The notes beneath the pieces are model-generated. The model was not told where the DNA came from. It did no database searches and saw nothing but the letters and a program-made list of their open reading frames with translations. Below, one piece after another: positions 26,781 to 35,716 of a DNA stretch of 64,000 nucleotides. Source of the DNA: an uncultured Lachnospiraceae bacterium (lineage in GTDB: Bacteria; Bacillota; Clostridia; Lachnospirales; Lachnospiraceae); the NCBI GenBank assembly GCA_934438085.1, contig CAKSBC010000009.1:13006-77005 (forward strand), written 5' to 3'. The translations under genes and the position numbers were made by a program. Positions within the stretch are counted from its first letter, which is position 1. Each line of letters begins with the position of its first letter.

Positions 26781-28538
26781 TCAGCCCTCGATGTCAATGT
26801 GAAAATTTATCCTCGAAAGCTCCTCATCCGTCGCACGGTTATTCATGACCTCTATTTCTCCCGGTCTTGCTATCCTTGCGACCATTTTAACTGTTTCTCC
26901 GGTCAGCTGTGCCGCAAGCTCTCTGAGCTTAAGCACACCGTTTTCCTCAATATTCTTAGCGGCAAGCTTATAGTTCATGTTGTTTTTAAATACAACTACT
27001 ATATTGCCGTTTTCTTCCTTCAGAATCGCACCTGCAAACAGCGGTCTGTTTGACGGCATCAGTCTGCCGACAAGCTCTGTCCAATGCTCTCTTAATATGT
27101 CAATAACATTGCCCGCTTCCGCATCCCTCTGAATAAAATCGTCGGTTTCCGTCGTCTGCTCGTCACGATCCACGCTTTCGCACAGCTGTTCCTCAGATAT
27201 AGTCAAACTTTCGCCTTCCGGTGCAGTCTGTCTGTCATAAAGCTCTGCCGGCTTGGCATTTTCCGTTACCTGCCACGGCACGTCATCATTTGCAGTTGGT
27301 TTTGAAGAACTTATTCCTGACGAATATGAATCCGTCTCTGAGCCTGTTCTTAACGCAGGTTTCTGTACCGCAGCTATCCTTGGCTTTCTGATAATTGACT
27401 CTGTCTCTGTCTGTGCAGCTGCACTCACTGCCGACATTGTACCTTTAGTACACAGCCTTATGATCTCAACCTCAAAAAGAACTCTTTTCTGTGCTGAAAA
27501 TCTTGCTCTGTTCGTAAGCTCTGCAAGCGATCCCAATATTGAAACAAGCTCTCGTCTGTCTGTCAGCCCGGCATCATTTTTTGCCTGTTCAAAGCGCTCA
27601 GAGGAAATATCAAGTATATCCTCCTGCCCTTTTTCAATGCTGCCTGCCAGCAGAACATTTCTAAGATACCATATAAAATCATTTATAAGCTGTATGATAT
27701 CAGCTCCTGCATTTATCAGCTCATTTACCGTATGCAATGCATTTTCAGCATCTCTTTCTATGATCTGCCTATATAGCCTTGAAAATACTGACGGATCGGC
27801 AGCTCCGATTATCTCTAAAACATTGTCATAGGTAAGTCTGTCATTAAAATGATAGGACATGCACTGATCCAGCAGGCTCAGCGCATCTCGCATGGAACCG
27901 TCCGCAGCCTCTGCAATATAGCTTAAAGCCTTATCCTCTGCATCCATGCCTTCTGTCTGTGCTATCATCTTCAGATGCTCGGCAGCGTTTTTTCTGCTCA
28001 TACGCCTGAAGTCATAACGCTGACAGCGGCTTAATATAGTCGCCGGAAGCTTCTGCGGATCTGTCGTGGCGAGAATAAATATTACATATGAAGGCGGTTC
28101 CTCCAAGGTCTTAAGCAGGGCGTTAAATGCACCTGTCGAAAGCATGTGTACCTCGTCAATGATGTAGACCTTGTATCGTCCGGTTACCGGCGGATATTCC
28201 ACCTCATCTCGTATATCTCTTATATTATCTACGCCGTTGTTGGATGCCGCGTCTATCTCGAACACATTCATACTCGTGCCGCTCTTTATGCTCCTGCATA
28301 TCTCACACTCGTTGCACGGGTTGCCTCCGTGCTCTTTTGAATGAGGGCAGTTTACGGCTCTTGCCATGATCTTGGCTGCCGAAGTCTTGCCTGTTCCTCT
28401 TGTACCGCAAAAGAGATAGGCATGACCTATCCTTCCTGAACTCACCTGATTTTTAAGTGTCGTCATAACAGCATCCTGACCTACTACATTGTCAAAGGTC
28501 TCCGGACGCCATTTGCGATACAGTGCCTGATATGACAT
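26781..28538 (-). CDS. dnaX: DNA polymerase III gamma/tau subunit
   Basis: Clamp-loader ATPase. Walker A GTRGTGKTSAAKI, four zinc Cys in CPHSKEHGGNPCNECEIC, Walker B IIDEVHML, SRC motif in ILSRCQRYDF; C-terminal tau-like region 380-585 is variable. The true start is almost certainly the ATG of MSYQALYRKWRP, the canonical DnaX N-terminus, not the TTG three codons upstream. No frameshift slippery run of the E. coli type was noticed. First gene of dnaX-ybaB-recR. Confidence 0.97.
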   Translation of the reverse strand: MSYQALYRKWRPETFDNVVGQDAVMTTLKNQVSSGRIGHAYLFCGTRGTGKTSAAKIMARAVNCPHSKEHGGNPCNECEICRSIKSGTSMNVFEIDAASNNGVDNIRDIRDEVEYPPVTGRYKVYIIDEVHMLSTGAFNALLKTLEEPPSYVIFILATTDPQKLPATILSRCQRYDFRRMSRKNAAEHLKMIAQTEGMDAEDKALSYIAEAADGSMRDALSLLDQCMSYHFNDRLTYDNVLEIIGAADPSVFSRLYRQIIERDAENALHTVNELINAGADIIQLINDFIWYLRNVLLAGSIEKGQEDILDISSERFEQAKNDAGLTDRRELVSILGSLAELTNRARFSAQKRVLFEVEIIRLCTKGTMSAVSAAAQTETESIIRKPRIAAVQKPALRTGSETDSYSSGISSSKPTANDDVPWQVTENAKPAELYDRQTAPEGESLTISEEQLCESVDRDEQTTETDDFIQRDAEAGNVIDILREHWTELVGRLMPSNRPLFAGAILKEENGNIVVVFKNNMNYKLAAKNIEENGVLKLRELAAQLTGETVKMVARIARPGEIEVMNNRATDEELSRINFHIDIEG

Positions 28539-28675
28539 ATCCCACAACTTTCAAGACAATATGCCCATTTTGAGCATTACATAATTATGACAATTATAGC
28601 ACAGGTATGTTATTATTGTCATGAATATTTGGTGTCCTGCTCATGCAGGTATTATTTTAATAAAGGATCCGTGAA

Positions 28676-29209
28676 ATGACAGCAAAGCTATCCGAGGAAG
28701 AAAAAGCCTCACGCGCAATTCTGCGTAAAAGAACAAAATACATGCGTGCCGCAATAGCCGAGGCAAAAAAGGCTGAAGCCTTGGGAGAGGTGCCTATAGG
28801 CTGCGTTATCGTAAGAGATGGCCGAATCATTGCCCGCGGCTATAACCGCCGTACAGTTGACAAAAACACTCTGTCTCATGCAGAGATAACTGCCATAAAT
28901 AAGGCCTGTAAAAAAACCGGTGACTGGCGTCTCGAGGAATGTGAGCTGTATGTGACTCTCGAGCCCTGCCCTATGTGCGCAGGTGCTATAGTTCAGGCCA
29001 GAATTCCCACCGTATATATAGGCTGCATGAATCCAAAGGCCGGCTGTGCAGGCTCAGTCATCGATATGTTTCATGAAAACGGATTCAATCATCAGGTCAA
29101 TACAGACGTTGGCATCTGCGGTGATGAGTGCAGCAGTCTCATGAAGAATTTCTTTAAGGCATTAAGGCTCGCACATCCTAAAAAAGTGAAATACAAGGCT
29201 CAACAATAA
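28676..29209 (+). CDS. tadA: tRNA-specific adenosine deaminase
   Basis: Converts A34 to inosine in tRNA-Arg(ACG). The zinc and catalytic motif is SHAEITAI and the second zinc half is EPCPMCAGAIVQARI. 177 residues, with about 25 extra basic N-terminal residues relative to E. coli TadA. Divergent from dnaX. Its last 32 bases overlap the 3' end of the convergent radical-SAM-like gene, an unusual arrangement. Confidence 0.96.
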   Translation: MTAKLSEEEKASRAILRKRTKYMRAAIAEAKKAEALGEVPIGCVIVRDGRIIARGYNRRTVDKNTLSHAEITAINKACKKTGDWRLEECELYVTLEPCPMCAGAIVQARIPTVYIGCMNPKAGCAGSVIDMFHENGFNHQVNTDVGICGDECSSLMKNFFKALRLAHPKKVKYKAQQ

Positions 29210-29900
29210 CGTTTTTCACTGCAGGTCTCACTATTTCGGCATATTTTTGCATCTCCTCATCAGAAGGTGTATAAAATGTGCCCGATGCCTGCCCTCCGAT
29301 AAACCTGCGCAGGCGATATGTATCTCCGCCGTTTATAAAATCTCTTATTTCCTCAAAATCTCTGTCTGTATGGAAGCCCCCGACTACCGTCGTGCAAAAT
29401 TCCCTTTCAACCTCGTCCTCCTCTATGAGCATGGTTTTGCTTTCTTCAAGCTTTTTCCATACTTCATCATCTATCGAGATTCCCGAAGCAAGGCTATAGG
29501 ATGTTCTTCCTGAAAGTATATCGAGCGTAACATACTCCGCTATTCCTTCACAGATGATTTCAAACAGCATGTCAGGTTCCGTACCGTTTGTCTCAAGCCC
29601 GATCTCCATTCCGTAATAGCCCTTTATATGACGCATAACATCCATTATATTGTCATGGATAGTAGGTTCTCCGCCTTTAAATGCAACGATATCCACCGTT
29701 TTCTGCCTATGCGCAAGATATTCATATAATTCATCGCTATCTGCTTCGAGACATTTCGTATTTACGGCATTGCCAAAAGCCTTTAAAGCTTCTAACTCAA
29801 ACGGACTTTTAAAATTACTTCCCTTCGTATAAACAGTACATACACTTTTTCCGGATCCATTCAGACTTAATTCATTTTTTATCCTGAATATTCTCTTCAT
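29178..29900 (-). CDS. NrdG-like radical-SAM-fold protein lacking the iron-sulfur cysteines
   Basis: 240 residues, uninterrupted. It aligns with NrdG at 52042-52734: the functional stretch CTVFISGCNLRCPFCHN there reads CTVYTKGSNFKSPFELE here, so all three Cys of CxxxCxxC are replaced by Ser, Ser and Glu. The SAM-binding GGEPT is kept (FKGGEPTIHD), as is LETNGT. Without the 4Fe-4S cluster it cannot do normal radical-SAM chemistry. It may have become a binding or regulatory protein, or is decaying, but no stops or frameshifts are present. It begins 5 bp after the rsmA stop with a poor ribosome site, implying coupling, and overlaps tadA convergently. Confidence 0.78.
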   Translation of the reverse strand: MKRIFRIKNELSLNGSGKSVCTVYTKGSNFKSPFELEALKAFGNAVNTKCLEADSDELYEYLAHRQKTVDIVAFKGGEPTIHDNIMDVMRHIKGYYGMEIGLETNGTEPDMLFEIICEGIAEYVTLDILSGRTSYSLASGISIDDEVWKKLEESKTMLIEEDEVEREFCTTVVGGFHTDRDFEEIRDFINGGDTYRLRRFIGGQASGTFYTPSDEEMQKYAEIVRPAVKNVIVEPCISLF

Positions 29901-29905
29901 AATTA

Positions 29906-30760
29906 TCAGTCGAACAGTCTGTCTGTGAGCTCTGCAAATTCGGAAAGTGAAAGCTTTTCACCTCTTATATCCGCAGTGAGTCCCATCTGTGTAAGTGTCT
30001 GCTCAACCTTTTCTCTGCTGAGGTTAAGCTGCGGTGCATTTTTCAATGCATTGGCAAGAGTTTTTCTTCTCTGTGCAAAGGCAGCTTTTATGACAGCAAA
30101 CAGCTTCTTCTCATCCTTTGCCTTTACCGGAGGCTCGGCATAACAGCGAAGTCTTATGACAGCAGAATCAACGCCCGGTCTCGGGATAAAGCAGTTTGGC
30201 GGCACATTTGATATGACCTCTGCCTCAGAACGATACTGCACCGCAAGCGTCAGCGCTCCGTAGTCCTTACCGCCCGGCTTTGCCTGCATACGGTCTGCAA
30301 CCTCTTTTTGCACCATTACCGTAATCGACTCTATGCTGAGCCCACTTTCTAAAAGCTGCATGATTATAGGCGTAGTAATATAGTACGGCAGATTTGCCGC
30401 TACCTTTATGCGCTTTTTTTTCTCGCCCATGACCTTATTCAGATCAAGCTTCAGCACATCCTCATTAATAATGCTGTAATTATCATAATCGGAAAGATTC
30501 TCCTCAAGGATAGGGATCATATCCTTATCAATTTCTACCGCTATGACTCTGCCGGCTGCCTCGCACAGAGCCTGAGTCATAGTTCCTATTCCCGGGCCTA
30601 TCTCCAGCACAGTATCATCCTTTGTTATTTCGGATCCGGCTATGATGCGGTCAAGGATCCTTCTGTCGATAAGGAAATTCTGTCCGTAGCGCTTTTTTGC
30701 GCTGATTCCGTGCTCTTTTAGGAATTCTATCGTATTTTTTGCTTCTATAAGATTATTCAT
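29906..30760 (-). CDS. rsmA: 16S rRNA dimethyladenosine transferase
   Basis: Dimethylates A1518 and A1519 of 16S rRNA late in ribosome assembly (KsgA). SAM motif VLEIGPGIGTMTQAL, catalytic motif NLPYYITTPI, and the family C-terminal helical domain (AAFAQRRKTLANAL) are present. 284 residues, normal. It belongs to the conserved metG-tatD-rsmA neighbourhood of Firmicutes. Confidence 0.97.
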   Translation of the reverse strand: MNNLIEAKNTIEFLKEHGISAKKRYGQNFLIDRRILDRIIAGSEITKDDTVLEIGPGIGTMTQALCEAAGRVIAVEIDKDMIPILEENLSDYDNYSIINEDVLKLDLNKVMGEKKKRIKVAANLPYYITTPIIMQLLESGLSIESITVMVQKEVADRMQAKPGGKDYGALTLAVQYRSEAEVISNVPPNCFIPRPGVDSAVIRLRCYAEPPVKAKDEKKLFAVIKAAFAQRRKTLANALKNAPQLNLSREKVEQTLTQMGLTADIRGEKLSLSEFAELTDRLFD

Positions 30761-30774
30761 ATTTCTCTCTCAAG

Positions 30775-30803
30775 TTGACAAAATCTCTGTCATTTAATAT
30801 ACT
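30775..30803 (+). promoter_or_regulatory. Consensus promoter of the SRP RNA
   Basis: TTGACA (30775-30780), exactly 17 bp, TATACT (30798-30803), seven bases before the predicted RNA start. It is nearly perfect sigma-A consensus, as expected for an abundant stable RNA. Confidence 0.85.
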
Positions 30804-30810
30804 AAGCAGT

Positions 30811-30911
30811 GCGTCGAGGTCTCACGCGATGGGAATCTGCGAACCGTGTCAGGGTAGGAATACAGCAGCACTAAGCAGACAACTCTCATGTGCCGTGAAT
30901 AACCTCGGCGC
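30811..30911 (+). ncRNA. ffs: Small bacterial signal recognition particle RNA (4.5S type)
   Basis: About 101 nt. The ends pair (GCGTCGAGGT with ACCTCGGCGC) and the apical loop holds the conserved SRP signature TGTCAGG...GGAA...CAGCAGCACTAAG bound by Ffh. A TTTTT run follows immediately as terminator. This is the short form without an Alu domain. It is transcribed rightwards between rsmA and tatD, which run leftwards. Confidence 0.92.
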
Positions 30912-30929
30912 TTTTTATTTAAATTGTTC

Positions 30930-31799
30930 TCAGTCTTCTATACGGTAGAAGCGGCAGGCATTGTCCCAGGTAATTCTTTCGATTTCTTCCGGTGTAACTT
31001 TCTTTATCTCAGCGATCTTCTCTATCACATGAGGCAGATATGCTGAAGAGTTTCTGCTCCAATGTCCCTTTTCTCTCACCGGAACCGGAGTAAGATAAGG
31101 GCAGTCTGTTTCAAGCAATATCCTTTCAAGCGGCGTTGCCTCCAAAGCTTTTGTAAGCTTTTTCTGACCTTCATAGGTTATGACGCCGCCAAAGCCAAGA
31201 TAATATCCCATATCAAGATATTCAAGGGCAGTCTCTCTGCTGTATGAAAAGCAATGTATCACAGCACTGTCAAGACCGTCTGCATGTGCTTTTTTCATGA
31301 TTTCCATGGTATCCTGCGAAGCATTTCTCGAATGAATAACAACAGGCTTCCCGATTTCTACAGCAAGCTCAAGCTGCTTTTTAAACCAATACTTCTGGAG
31401 CTCTTTACCGGGTTTGACCTCATAAATATCATATCCGTGATAATCCAGGCCGATTTCTCCAACTGCTACAGTCTTTTTATGCTCTGCCAATGCTTTAAGC
31501 TCATCAAATACAGCATTACCGTCAGCTTCAAAGCCTGCCGAGCTTTGTTCATACATGGCTTCTATCTCATCAGCTGTCTTTCCCGGATAGAAATCATATA
31601 CCTCATCCGGATGCACTCCTGCAGCCGCATAAACAAAATCATATTTTTCACTGAAGGCGACCGAGGCTCTTGCCCCATTCATAGTCGCTCCTATATTGCA
31701 TATCCTTCCTACGTTATTTTTCGGAAGGCTCTCTATAATTTCAAAGCGGTCTTTATCAAATGCCGCATCGTCATAGTGTGTATGTGTGTCAAATATCAT
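30930..31799 (-). CDS. tatD: TatD-family metal-dependent DNase/hydrolase
   Basis: 289 residues, TIM-barrel amidohydrolase fold. Metal ligands: FDTHTHYDD (N-terminal HxH), GEIGLDYHGYD (Glu), PVVIHSRNA and SAVIHCFSYS (His), LLETDCPYLTP (Asp). TatD enzymes are 3'-5' exonucleases and probable D-aminoacyl-tRNA or repair hydrolases. AAACGGAG precedes the ATG; a strong hairpin sits just upstream of that site. Confidence 0.93.
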   Translation of the reverse strand: MIFDTHTHYDDAAFDKDRFEIIESLPKNNVGRICNIGATMNGARASVAFSEKYDFVYAAAGVHPDEVYDFYPGKTADEIEAMYEQSSAGFEADGNAVFDELKALAEHKKTVAVGEIGLDYHGYDIYEVKPGKELQKYWFKKQLELAVEIGKPVVIHSRNASQDTMEIMKKAHADGLDSAVIHCFSYSRETALEYLDMGYYLGFGGVITYEGQKKLTKALEATPLERILLETDCPYLTPVPVREKGHWSRNSSAYLPHVIEKIAEIKKVTPEEIERITWDNACRFYRIED

Positions 31800-31812
31800 A
31801 TATCTCCGTTTA

Positions 31813-31842
31813 CCGGCTTAAAACAATATCTCATTAAGCCGG
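31813..31842 (-). terminator. Perfect 9-bp stem-loop just upstream of tatD
   Basis: CCGGCTTAA (31813-31821) pairs with TTAAGCCGG (31834-31842). It lies between the TraX-like gene and the tatD ribosome site, with no T-run, so it may be an intra-operon processing or attenuating hairpin and not a true terminator. Confidence 0.4.
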
Positions 31843-31904
31843 CTAAAAAGCGTTGCTTTTCTCTTTTTATATTTATATATTTTATTTTTCAAAGACTGCA
31901 TTAA

Positions 31905-32681
31905 TTATCTGTTTGCAAAATATACCATAGCCCAGAACAATAACAGATGTGCCGGATACGCGATATAAAAGAAATACTTCATAGGCAGCTCACCGCGTTT
32001 TCCGTTATAAAAATATATAATGCCAAAGGCCAGTGCAGAAACACATGCATACTCTATGCTTTCGGCGGCGGCTATGATAGCTCCGGTTATCAGCATTGCA
32101 TTACGGTCCTCTCTTACCAGATACAATGCCGAGATCATAAATACTCCTACTGCTCCGTAATCCGACTTTATAAGATATGCCGTCATGCAGCATATACCGA
32201 CAATCATAAGTCTGAAAATAATATGCAGTCTGCGGCATTTCTGCATCAGAGTTATAGAAAGTGCGCCCAAAAACAGCGTGAACATAACATTCTGATACTC
32301 AGGATAAAACCATGTGTTCTTAAGAGCCAGATCAAACGGTACTTCACTTATAGCTGCAAATAAAAACAGCCTTGTAAGGTACTTTTTGGCGTTTCCTGTG
32401 TGAATGGCTCCCTCTGCCGTCATGAATGCGAATATCGGAAATGACAATCTGCCCAATGTCCTCAGTATTCTCGCGGCGAGATACCATCTTTGCCCCTCAG
32501 GAGTTGCAACAGCCATGCTCCAATACACCGGATTTTGTCCGTAGAGCACTCCGTTTTCAATAAGCATAAAGCCTATATGATCGCAGAGCATAAAGAGAAG
32601 GGCAATCAATTTTAACTGATTGCCCGTAAATCCGGCTATTCGCCTCATATTAAATCTAAGTCTGATAGTTTTAGCCGACAT
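31905..32681 (-). CDS. TraX-family membrane protein
   Basis: 258 residues with about seven to eight TM segments. Family marks: GFTGNQLKLIALLFMLCDHIG, RTLGRLSFPIFAFMTAEG and ISEVPFDLAL. TraX of F plasmid acetylates pilin; chromosomal TraX proteins are widespread integral membrane acyltransferase-like proteins of unknown substrate. GGAGAG precedes the ATG chosen, while the internal MRRIAGF has none. It starts 10 bp after the metG stop, so is co-transcribed. Confidence 0.87.
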   Translation of the reverse strand: MSAKTIRLRFNMRRIAGFTGNQLKLIALLFMLCDHIGFMLIENGVLYGQNPVYWSMAVATPEGQRWYLAARILRTLGRLSFPIFAFMTAEGAIHTGNAKKYLTRLFLFAAISEVPFDLALKNTWFYPEYQNVMFTLFLGALSITLMQKCRRLHIIFRLMIVGICCMTAYLIKSDYGAVGVFMISALYLVREDRNAMLITGAIIAAAESIEYACVSALAFGIIYFYNGKRGELPMKYFFYIAYPAHLLLFWAMVYFANR

Positions 32682-32691
32682 AAGCTCTCCG

Positions 32692-34761
32692 TCAGCAGAT
32701 CTCGCTGCCTGACGGCATATCGCTGTTATCCGGTGTCATAAGTGAGATCATCTCTCCGCTCTCATCCTCTGCAGCGATGATCATACCCTGAGACATTTCT
32801 CCTGCGATCTTTCTTGGTTCAAGGTTACATACGACCATAACCTTTTTACCTACCATATCCTCAGGCTTGTACCATTTCTTAATTCCTGAAAGGATAGTGC
32901 GGGTCTCGCTTCCGAGCTTTACAGTTTCCTTTAAAAGCTTGCTTGACTTCGGCACTGCCTCGCATGCAATGACCTCGCCCACACGGAACTCAAGCTTTGC
33001 AAAATCATCATAGGTCACGTTCGGCTTATGTGTAAGCGGCTTTGCTTCCTTTGCTTCTGCCTTCTTCTCTTCGGCAGCTTCCTCCGCCTCGACCTCTTTA
33101 CCTGTGATGTCTATGCCTGCAGCTTCCTTAACACGCTTTGCAAGAGTATCAAAGTCCATACGTGCGAAAAGTATCTTCGGTGACTCTGTTACCTTATTGC
33201 CATTAGGATAAAGTCCGAATGCATCCATCTCAGCATATTCACGCTTTGAGGTATTAAGCTCTGCAAGGATGCTCTCTGCTGTCTCAGGCATAAAGCTGTG
33301 AAGCAGTGAAGCTCCGATAGTAATGCCCTCTGTAAGATTGTAGAGAACAGTCTTGAGTCTTTCCTGCTTAGCTTCATCCTTAGCAAGAGCCCAAGGCATA
33401 GTCTCATCTATATACTTGTTGCAGCGTCTGAAAATGTTGAATATCTCAGTTATGGCATCAGCCACTCTGAGCTCATTCATCTTGCTGTCAACCTTTTCAA
33501 CTGCCTCGAGGATAGTATCTATAAGATCGCTGTCAATATCTTCAGCCGCGTCATTATTTTCAACGATGCCTCCGAAATATTTATTTGTCATGGATATGGT
33601 TCTCGAAACAAGGTTTCCGAGTACATTTGCAAGATCTCCGTTGAAGCGCTCGCACATAAGCTCCCAGCTTATGGAACCGTCATTGTCGAACGGCATCTCA
33701 TGAAGCACGAAATATCTTACGGCATCAACTCCGAATACATCAGTAAGAGTATCCGCATAAAGAACGTTGCCCTTTGACTTTGACATCTTGCCGTCAGCCA
33801 TAAGCAGCCAAGGATGTCCGAATACCTGCTTAGGAAGCGGAAGGTCGAGTGACATCAGGAATATCGGCCAATAAATGGTATGGAAGCGGATAATGTCCTT
33901 TCCTATAAGATGAAGATCTGCAGGCCAATACTTCTCAAAGGTCTTTCTTCCGGCATCATCAGCCTCTCCTGAGCCGTATTTGCCGTTTGCATATGCTGCG
34001 CCCTCGTCATCGGTCTCGCCGTCACAGTTATATCCGCAGCCTGTTATATAGTTTGTAAGAGCATCAAGCCATACATATACTACATGATCAGGATCAAATT
34101 CTACAGGAATACCCCATTTGAATGAAGTTCTCGATACACAAAGATCCTGAAGTCCCGGAAGGAGGAAGTTGTTCATCATCTCATTCTTACGTGATACCGG
34201 CTGAATGAATTCCGGATGCTCATTAATATACTGTATAAGACGATCAGCATATTTACTCATCTTAAAGAAATATGCTTCCTCTCTTGCCTTCTTTACAGGT
34301 CTTCCGCAGTCAGGGCAGTTGCCGTCCTCAAGCTGTGAATCTGTCCAGAATGACTCACAAGGAGTACAGTACCAGCCCTCATAATGTCCCTTGTAGATGT
34401 CTCCCTTATCGTACATCTTCTTGAACATCTTCTGAACCTGCTTCTCATGATAGCTGTCTGTTGTGCGGATGAACTTATCATAAGATGTGTTCATAAGATC
34501 CCATATGCGTCTGATCTCTCCGGCAACATTATCCACAAACTGCTTCGGTGTAACGCCTGCTGCCGCAGCCTTTTCCTCTATCTTCTGACCATGCTCATCT
34601 GTTCCTGTCATGAATCTGACATCATAGCCCTGTTCTCTTCTGTAGCGGCAAATAGCATCCGCAAGCACGATCTCGTAAGTATTTCCTATATGCGGCTTGC
34701 CTGAGGTATAGGCAATAGCCGTTGTGAGATAAAATGGTTTATTCTCTGCTGTCTGTCTCAT
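32692..34761 (-). CDS. metG: Methionyl-tRNA synthetase with C-terminal tRNA-binding domain
   Basis: 689 residues. HIGH-type motif KPHIGNTYE, four zinc Cys (CTPCESFW, CPDCGRP), KMSKS loop in MADGKMSKSKGN. The last 110 residues form the EMAP/Trbp111-like domain (YDDFAKLEFRVGEVI ... GSETRTILSGI), dimerising and binding tRNA. An Ala/Glu-rich linker (VEAEEAAEEKKAEAKEAK) joins the two. First gene of metG-traX(-tatD). Confidence 0.97.
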   Translation of the reverse strand: MRQTAENKPFYLTTAIAYTSGKPHIGNTYEIVLADAICRYRREQGYDVRFMTGTDEHGQKIEEKAAAAGVTPKQFVDNVAGEIRRIWDLMNTSYDKFIRTTDSYHEKQVQKMFKKMYDKGDIYKGHYEGWYCTPCESFWTDSQLEDGNCPDCGRPVKKAREEAYFFKMSKYADRLIQYINEHPEFIQPVSRKNEMMNNFLLPGLQDLCVSRTSFKWGIPVEFDPDHVVYVWLDALTNYITGCGYNCDGETDDEGAAYANGKYGSGEADDAGRKTFEKYWPADLHLIGKDIIRFHTIYWPIFLMSLDLPLPKQVFGHPWLLMADGKMSKSKGNVLYADTLTDVFGVDAVRYFVLHEMPFDNDGSISWELMCERFNGDLANVLGNLVSRTISMTNKYFGGIVENNDAAEDIDSDLIDTILEAVEKVDSKMNELRVADAITEIFNIFRRCNKYIDETMPWALAKDEAKQERLKTVLYNLTEGITIGASLLHSFMPETAESILAELNTSKREYAEMDAFGLYPNGNKVTESPKILFARMDFDTLAKRVKEAAGIDITGKEVEAEEAAEEKKAEAKEAKPLTHKPNVTYDDFAKLEFRVGEVIACEAVPKSSKLLKETVKLGSETRTILSGIKKWYKPEDMVGKKVMVVCNLEPRKIAGEMSQGMIIAAEDESGEMISLMTPDNSDMPSGSEIC

Positions 34762-34790
34762 TTTTATTCCCCTGATAATAATGCTTTAGT

Positions 34791-34827
34791 AAAAAGAATA
34801 CAGTAAGTTTTAACTCACTGTATTCTA
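34791..34827 (-). terminator. Intrinsic terminator of the GerMN lipoprotein gene
   Basis: On the minus strand AGAATACAGT pairs with ACTGTATTCT (plus inner pairs AGTT/AACT), followed at once by TTTTTAC. It lies about 107 bases past the stop codon of the GerMN gene and before metG. Confidence 0.8.
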
Positions 34828-34933
34828 TCACATATCGCTATACGTTTCTATTGAGCACATAGCATTTAATGGCTTTTATACGCGAAAAATCTGCTGGTTT
34901 TTGCATTTTTTTCGTTAATGCCGTCCGGTTTAA

Positions 34934-35578
34934 TTACTTAGTGCTCTTTTTTGTATCGAACTCCTGTGAGAATCCCATGTATCCGTAGTCCTCACCAGCA
35001 GCTGTAACATCGATCTCATCAAGACCGAAGTTATCGATAAATGTATTGGCAACCGCTGCTACAACCATCTTATCGCTTGCTGCAGCATATACAGAGGTTG
35101 CATCACTTATCTCAAGCTTTGCGCTTCTTCCGTCCTCTGACGGAGTATAGCCGATAAGATCTATATCGTCTGTAAGTGCGTTATTATTCTTAAGAGCCTG
35201 AATTACAGATGCTGCATCACAGGTATCAACATAGTCAAATGATGCTGATATGCCGTTTGAGCCCGGAATATATACTATGATCATTGTTCCGTTTTCCTCA
35301 ACGCTCTCGCCCTGCTGCTTATCCTCAGGATAGTATGATCTGTCAACCGCTGTTGTCTCCATTGCTCCCGGTCCGCCGTTCTCACCTGTCTCTGCATCTG
35401 CAGGTATGGTGTACTTGCTTGTCTCAGGCAGAGTCATGGCTGCTGTAGTATTTTTCTCTATTACAACTCCGTCAGGAAAATCCTCAGGTGCTCCACTCTC
35501 TCTGATGGTAGACGGTGTACATCCGAAAAGCATAAGTGCAACTGCTGAAAGCATAAGTATATTTAAAAATTTCTTCAA
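34934..35578 (-). CDS. GerMN-domain lipoprotein
   Basis: 214 residues. Lipobox LMLFGC near residue 20, then a 70-residue Thr/Glu/Gly-rich tether, then a GerMN domain (MIIVYIPGSNGISASFDYVDTC ... IQALKNNNALTDDI). GerMN domains occur in spore-germination protein GerM and in other envelope proteins, probably binding peptidoglycan. Anchored to the outer membrane face. Single gene with its own terminator. Confidence 0.83.
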   Translation of the reverse strand: MKKFLNILMLSAVALMLFGCTPSTIRESGAPEDFPDGVVIEKNTTAAMTLPETSKYTIPADAETGENGGPGAMETTAVDRSYYPEDKQQGESVEENGTMIIVYIPGSNGISASFDYVDTCDAASVIQALKNNNALTDDIDLIGYTPSEDGRSAKLEISDATSVYAAASDKMVVAAVANTFIDNFGLDEIDVTAAGEDYGYMGFSQEFDTKKSTK

Positions 35579-35716
35579 AATATGTTTCCTCCCGATATTC
35601 TATAAATGCTCATCTACAGCATTATAGCAAAAAAGTAAGTGTATAGCACTTAAAACTTTTTTACGGAAATGTGAAAATGCTGTGACGAAAAAAGCTGTAA
35701 AGCAAGGCAAATCTGA

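Noticed and set aside
31254..31904. 216-codon rightward ORF across tatD
   Set aside because: It lies opposite a clearly functional tatD and shows no family marks; a shadow frame.
34762..34933. T-box leader for metG
   Set aside because: The structured sequence lies just upstream of metG but is a simple terminator of the GerMN gene; no T-box core sequence seen.
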